Assembly (NCBI GenBank): GCA_001936135.1
Contig: CP012813.1
Location: 744,001-808,000, forward strand
Length of the DNA stretch: 64,000 nucleotides
Reading direction: 5' to 3'
Source of the DNA: Saccharomycopsis fibuligera x Saccharomycopsis cf. fibuligera
Lineage: Eukaryota; Ascomycota; Saccharomycetes; Ascoideales; Saccharomycopsidaceae
Shown: positions 59,426 through 64,000 of the stretch, one piece after another
Position numbering within the stretch: position 1 is the stretch's first letter
Layout of the letters: each line of letters begins with the position of its first letter
Program-made: the position numbers and the translations under genes
Notes under the pieces: model-generated
What the model was told of the DNA's origin: nothing
The model's input: the letters and a program-made list of their open reading frames with translations, nothing else
The model's database searches: none

Positions 59426-62400
59426 ATGGTTCGCGCTTCCAAAGTTGATATTCCAAATCCTTTCAACAACAACGAGTACAAGCCCATTTTTCTCTCCTCC
59501 ACTGAAGAAACAAGCGTCATCAATAAAAATGATCTCACCAGGCGTATATCTGAAATAGAAAAGAACTTGGAAGCTGTTGAGACTTTGCTTAACGACAACA
59601 GAAGTATTATAGTTGACGACGATAATGTTGTCCATAGATCAAAATCCTTTTCGTCTGCTAGTAAACGTGCCCAACAGGAAGACATGCGCTACAAGATATT
59701 AGAGCTCAAGAAACGTCTTTCTAGTCAGAAGTCTATCAGTGACATCAAGTCGGAAACAGAATTGAGCAGTTCGGGCAAGTTAAGACACTACCGCAGCGCC
59801 AGTATCATCAGTGACAGAATCGAGCGCCAAAGCAAATTCAGCTTGGATCACAATGATTATGTCTATGGTAATTCTAAATACAACGCTCCAATGTATTCAG
59901 AAAGTAACTTGGACTTGCTTTCGTTGCCCGGGTTCAGGTATGAGTATACCCAAAAGGATCAGGAGCTAAAACTGAACATAAATGCTCTCAGAGACAGACT
60001 AATACGGAAAAGAATTTCTGATACCGCCTTGTCGCTTAAAGCATATCCCTCAATCTCCCTGCCAGTCTCCAGAAACAACAGCACCTCCAGAGTGTCTCCA
60101 GAGCCAGAAAATGGCGCAGTTGCTTCAAAGAAGAAAAGATTGTCCATAATAGAGGATAGCTATGAAAAGCTCACCAGCACTGATGGAATGAGGAAATCAA
60201 TTCAGCTGGGTGAGCTAGACACAAATTTTTCAGCTATTAGTGTTACTGGTAATTCTGACTCAACCACCAATCTTCGCAACAGAAGGCTTAGCAATACAAA
60301 CAGCAGCAGAAACCAACTAACCCTGGAAGACGATAGGAAAAACCCACGTCGTAGCTTGTCGTATGGCTACCTTAGGTACTCCCAATACACCAGCAGATCG
60401 GCAATCCCTTCACCTACAGAAACTAGCTTCAGTATGTTTACTGGTCGGAATACCATAGGTGGAAGCTTTTCTGTCGCAAACAATAGCAGTGCCAAGAAAC
60501 TTGGTCATAAGGCCAGCAGTATTAACGGTCAATTGGATTCAAGCTCAAACAAAAAAGTACTACGCATGGTCAAAAGTATAGAGAGTATGAATGGGAACTT
60601 GCCTTCCCCAAAGTTTGCTAACAACAAACTCGTGGACAAAGAAAAATTAGCTAAGCTAGCAGAGCTGAGACAAAAGTCCGAGAAAAGAGTGGAACTGTTG
60701 CGAAAACGGCTCACCGCTGAAAATTATGGTACACAAAGTGAAAGTGCTAATGGAGGTAACAATTATAATAATTATAATAACGATAACAGCAGCGGTGATA
60801 AAGCAACAGAAAGTATTGCTGAGAAAGAGCTTCAAGAAGCTGATCCACGCCTTACACAACAACAATTAGCTACTAAAACTAAGATTGACGATTTGAAGCA
60901 GCAAGTGTCTCGCAAAAAAAGTAGTCGTAAAAGTACTCATGCAATCACTTACTCACCAATATTAGATCCAAATTATAGCACCCAGAGACCGTTGAGCAGA
61001 ACAGGACAGTATCTTCGAAAGGTAGCCGAAAAAGAACAGATGCGCTCCCTTAAAGCATTGAACAGCAGCAATAATAATAATATTAATAATAATATTAATA
61101 ATAATAGTAATAGTACTACATGCGAAAACTCATTGGAGTACGCTAGTACTGAAGCCACTAAGGACAGTTTTATGGATGTTGATGATGATGAAAACGGCGA
61201 AGATGATGACGAAGGGGTTCATGATGCTGAGAAAGTAACGTCGCCAATACTGATTGAATTTTCTGAAGGCAGATTCCCTACCAATAATGCGGATAACTAC
61301 AGTAATAATAGTTATAGTCACGATAATTATCCGTTTGACAATTCAGTATCAGCAGCAATAACTGAGCCTATACCCGAGTTGTCAGAAACCGAGAGATCCC
61401 CGGAAAATAGCAACAGATCAAGAACCGCAACAAATGCAAGCATTATCAATGCAACAAACAGCCCCGCTAATTCTAATATTGTGGCTAATAATCCATCTCA
61501 CTCTCGTTCACAAAGTCAGTCACAACCGCAGTCAAAGTCACAATTACAATCACAACCTAGAACTTCCGAAAGCACAAGCGTCTCTAGCTATCATTCTCCA
61601 ACCTCCACTACTCACCACGAATATGCCTACACTAAACCTGATCTTGAGTCAGTAGCACAAAACTTGACCTACAGAAAGTCCGCATTTGCTGACAGTTTAC
61701 CAAATGACAAAGACAATCAACAACAACGGCAACAACAGCAAAAGCAGGAAAACAATGTCAATAGGCTCACTATTTATGATGAAGCGGGCGAAAATATCAA
61801 TGATTTCCTTGATGGTAACACCAATGGCAATAGTGCTGATGTTGGTATCGGCAGCAGTACCAATATAAACGGCACGACGAGAATTATTGGGGAAAACAAT
61901 GATGCAAGCAATTATGAAGGCTTTGAAAATGATGAACTTAATGATAATAATGATTTAGTTGATCCTGGTATCTTAGGATTTGGCGGCAGAGCTAAAGCTA
62001 AAGCTAGAAGAGCAAAGGACAGTGCTAAATCAAAAGTTAAAAGTAAAAGCAAAACCAGTGCTCATTTGTCAAACAATAATGATGAAAACAATGATTTATA
62101 TGACCAGCAATCCCATCCATCTTTCTCCGCAGACGATATTGAGGACTTGGCCCCAAGCGAGGTGTTAGTCAATGAAGTCTTGACTTTGAATAGTTCTAGC
62201 AATATCAATGGAAGCACTAGCAATAGCAAGATTAATAACAACGATAATGAAAATTCCAAGGGAGCAGCTGATCTTGGGCGCAAAATTAGCATTAAAGGAT
62301 ATAAGAGTCATGGAAAATCACATTCTATATCTAGCAATCTCTCCATTCTTGGAAAAATCAAGCAAGCTGATACTATTCACGAAATAGAAGATTTTTCCAC

Positions 62401-63145
62401 TGACAGTTCTGCACATGGTGCTCGCTCACCTTCTTTTTCAGGAAGACATGTGTCTAATGCTACCACAGCTGCTGCTAATACTAATGGCGGTGCTATATAT
62501 GATAGTGATATCGATATTGAAAATGATCACCACAATAACCACAAGCACTACGACTATAATGACAAATGCAATAATGACGAGGATGATAATGCTGACTTCA
62601 TCAATGGTGGTGTTGACGTGGATAATGACGGCCCAGCATTCCTCCGTTATGACTTCAGCCGTGGTGCCCCTGGTGGCATTCATGAAGGAGACAACAACAG
62701 TGGCAGCCATAATCTTAGTGAGATAAGAGATGTATTCTCAACAGCAGGAAGCGTTATTGAGAAAATGGATGAACAGCTGCGTTCAAGATTGCAAAGTCGT
62801 CTTAGCAGTCGCCGCTCTTACAATGTGTTGAAGCAGTCAATAGTTGAAGCAGATTATTTGGACCCACCGCGCACTCATGGTAATGATAATGATAAGCGTA
62901 ACCGGGACAAACACATTAATAATAGCAGAGATAAGAAATTTAACAATGAGAGTGACGATGAAGACATTATTGTTAGTGGTGGTGGTAGTCATAGAGGAAA
63001 TACCAAAGGCATGCTGCTGAGCTCCCAAGCAAGAGAAGTCAAGTATAAAGTGCGCCCACGGAAACAAAAGCCAACCACAAGGTTCTTCAAGCGTTTGGTC
63101 AATATGTTCAAGCGTAACGGTAGTGGTAATAATGATGCTGTCTAG
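59426..63145 (+). CDS. Large low-complexity protein, unrecognised
   Basis: 1,239 residues from ATG 59426 (MVRASKVDIPNPF); the frame extends further upstream without ATG. I recognise no domain. Seen: short coiled-coil-like segments near residues 33-55, 85-110, 180-205 and 410-430 (KLAKLAELRQKSEKRVELLRKR), many Ser/Arg-rich stretches with possible phosphorylation sites (RSLSYG, RRLSNT type), and long Asn, Gln and Asp/Asn runs from residue 440 on. The last 60 residues are strongly basic and end in an amphipathic FFKRLVNMFKR helix that could bind membrane or another protein. This looks like a fungal cortical or bud-neck scaffold, but that is only a guess from composition. Confidence 0.7.
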   Translation: MVRASKVDIPNPFNNNEYKPIFLSSTEETSVINKNDLTRRISEIEKNLEAVETLLNDNRSIIVDDDNVVHRSKSFSSASKRAQQEDMRYKILELKKRLSSQKSISDIKSETELSSSGKLRHYRSASIISDRIERQSKFSLDHNDYVYGNSKYNAPMYSESNLDLLSLPGFRYEYTQKDQELKLNINALRDRLIRKRISDTALSLKAYPSISLPVSRNNSTSRVSPEPENGAVASKKKRLSIIEDSYEKLTSTDGMRKSIQLGELDTNFSAISVTGNSDSTTNLRNRRLSNTNSSRNQLTLEDDRKNPRRSLSYGYLRYSQYTSRSAIPSPTETSFSMFTGRNTIGGSFSVANNSSAKKLGHKASSINGQLDSSSNKKVLRMVKSIESMNGNLPSPKFANNKLVDKEKLAKLAELRQKSEKRVELLRKRLTAENYGTQSESANGGNNYNNYNNDNSSGDKATESIAEKELQEADPRLTQQQLATKTKIDDLKQQVSRKKSSRKSTHAITYSPILDPNYSTQRPLSRTGQYLRKVAEKEQMRSLKALNSSNNNNINNNINNNSNSTTCENSLEYASTEATKDSFMDVDDDENGEDDDEGVHDAEKVTSPILIEFSEGRFPTNNADNYSNNSYSHDNYPFDNSVSAAITEPIPELSETERSPENSNRSRTATNASIINATNSPANSNIVANNPSHSRSQSQSQPQSKSQLQSQPRTSESTSVSSYHSPTSTTHHEYAYTKPDLESVAQNLTYRKSAFADSLPNDKDNQQQRQQQQKQENNVNRLTIYDEAGENINDFLDGNTNGNSADVGIGSSTNINGTTRIIGENNDASNYEGFENDELNDNNDLVDPGILGFGGRAKAKARRAKDSAKSKVKSKSKTSAHLSNNNDENNDLYDQQSHPSFSADDIEDLAPSEVLVNEVLTLNSSSNINGSTSNSKINNNDNENSKGAADLGRKISIKGYKSHGKSHSISSNLSILGKIKQADTIHEIEDFSTDSSAHGARSPSFSGRHVSNATTAAANTNGGAIYDSDIDIENDHHNNHKHYDYNDKCNNDEDDNADFINGGVDVDNDGPAFLRYDFSRGAPGGIHEGDNNSGSHNLSEIRDVFSTAGSVIEKMDEQLRSRLQSRLSSRRSYNVLKQSIVEADYLDPPRTHGNDNDKRNRDKHINNSRDKKFNNESDDEDIIVSGGGSHRGNTKGMLLSSQAREVKYKVRPRKQKPTTRFFKRLVNMFKRNGSGNNDAV

Positions 63146-63303
63146 GAGGACAGTATCAATAATGTCAATAAGTGGAAACAATTGAGAGAACCGGTAAAGT
63201 GTTTGCCATCAATCTATGCTTACGGAGTGGAAAGGTAAAAAACTTTCTTGAAATTTTTTTTTGATTTTTTTTTTTTTTTTCACCCTTATCGTTTTATTTT
63301 TGA

Positions 63304-63345
<42 letters not shown>

Positions 63346-64000
63346 TTTATAGACCAGTTTTTGACTTTCGTTAGTTTTTAGCTATTTTGCTTAGTTTTAT
63401 TCGTTTTTTTTGTTGCTTTAATACGCAATCCGAAGGGTTGCCTATGCTATGCTACTCTGCGCTTTTCATTTCAGATTATTTGCTTTTGTTTTCGTTCAAG
63501 CTTTGTTACTTATTTTACCCTTCTTTACTTCTACCTGTTAATTTGTTTGAATTTTCTAGTTACTCAGTCAGACTACTTTATTTTTTTTTTCCTTTTTTTT
63601 TTATTTTTATTTTTTCAGTTGCCGATTCCCGAGCTTATTCAATTGTACTATTATTTTAACAACCTGCAGTATACATTTATATTTACTCTCAAATTAACGT
63701 AATACACTAACGCTTTCCTTAATGTTTGACAACAAGATCAATTACTGCAGTTGCTGGCCCTGTTCTCAGTATTTCAATGTTTATGTATGTTGGGAATCTG
63801 TTTCCCGCAGTAAACGTTAACTCTAATTCTCCGCACGTGGAGCGAAAAAAAAAAAAAAAAAAAAAAAAAGTACCCTGAGAAACAGAAAATAAAGACGGCA
63901 AGCAAAAGTGACAAGCATCGCACGGCGGTGCTTAGATCATCAAGTGGTATTGCTCTGTGCAAAACTAATTGAGCTGAAGCTAAATTATTAGACAGGCTGT
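63146..64000. other. Intergenic to window end
   Basis: Contains a 37-base T-run (63307-63343), further T-rich DNA and a 25-base A-run (63845-63869). No gene recognised before the edge. Confidence 0.6.
63307..63343. repeat. Poly-T tract, 37 bases
   Basis: Uninterrupted T homopolymer about 160 bases past the stop of the large gene. Confidence 0.9.

Overview
The window is nuclear DNA of a budding yeast (Saccharomycotina), most likely from the CTG clade (Candida/Lodderomyces/Debaryomyces relatives). The protein set is clearly ascomycete-yeast. Introns are short, with 5' sites close to GTATGT and branch sites close to TACTAAC. Several genes carry introns that Saccharomyces orthologues lack. CTG codons are almost absent from highly expressed genes such as THR1 and the HPPD gene, and the few in conserved genes sit where serine fits at least as well as leucine. 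Coding sequence is rich in poly-Asn, poly-Asp and poly-Ser tracts, and intergenic DNA is full of A/T homopolymers. No species call is possible from the sequence alone.

Layout. 1-4.5 kb: 3' end of a YND1-type Golgi apyrase, a three-exon MICOS subunit (MIC26/MIC27) and a coiled-coil BAR-like protein. 5.8-14 kb: mitochondrial carrier MTM1, sirtuin HST3, an Ecm9/PTAR1-like protein and SAM50. 14.4-19 kb: a four-exon Y14/RBM8-type RRM gene (exon-junction complex) and a 2-oxoglutarate dioxygenase. 19.7-34 kb: a Sit4-associated SAP protein, an Osh6/Osh7-type lipid-transfer protein and a large vacuolar ABCC transporter. 34.5-44 kb: RPN1, a Yap-family bZIP factor, a GPI-anchored wall protein, THR1 and VMA16. 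45-52 kb: ELF1 (first exon is only the ATG), CIC1, a TGL4-type lipase and 4-hydroxyphenylpyruvate dioxygenase. 52.4-54.6 kb: two tandem five-exon genes for secreted cysteine-rich proteins. 55-59 kb: TVP38, then a gene-poor stretch with tRNA-Val(TAC) carrying an intron, a probable LINE retrotransposon remnant and tRNA-Glu(TTC). 59.4-63.1 kb: a 1,239-residue low-complexity protein I cannot name.

The genes do not form one pathway; yeast neighbours are normally independent. Shared themes are mitochondrial biogenesis (MIC26/27, MTM1, SAM50), vacuole/Golgi membranes (YND1, VMA16, ABCC, TVP38, Osh6/7) and RNA or ribosome biology (Y14, ELF1, CIC1).

The most unusual locus is the tandem pair at 52391-54610. 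Each gene has four short introns, all in phase 0, an N-terminal signal peptide, and a homologous exon built on a repeated Cys-x-Cys module. Neither appears as a single long reading frame, so conventional yeast gene calling would miss them. I recognise no known family. The Y14 gene and several other intron-bearing genes nearby suggest a genome that has kept more splicing machinery than Saccharomyces.
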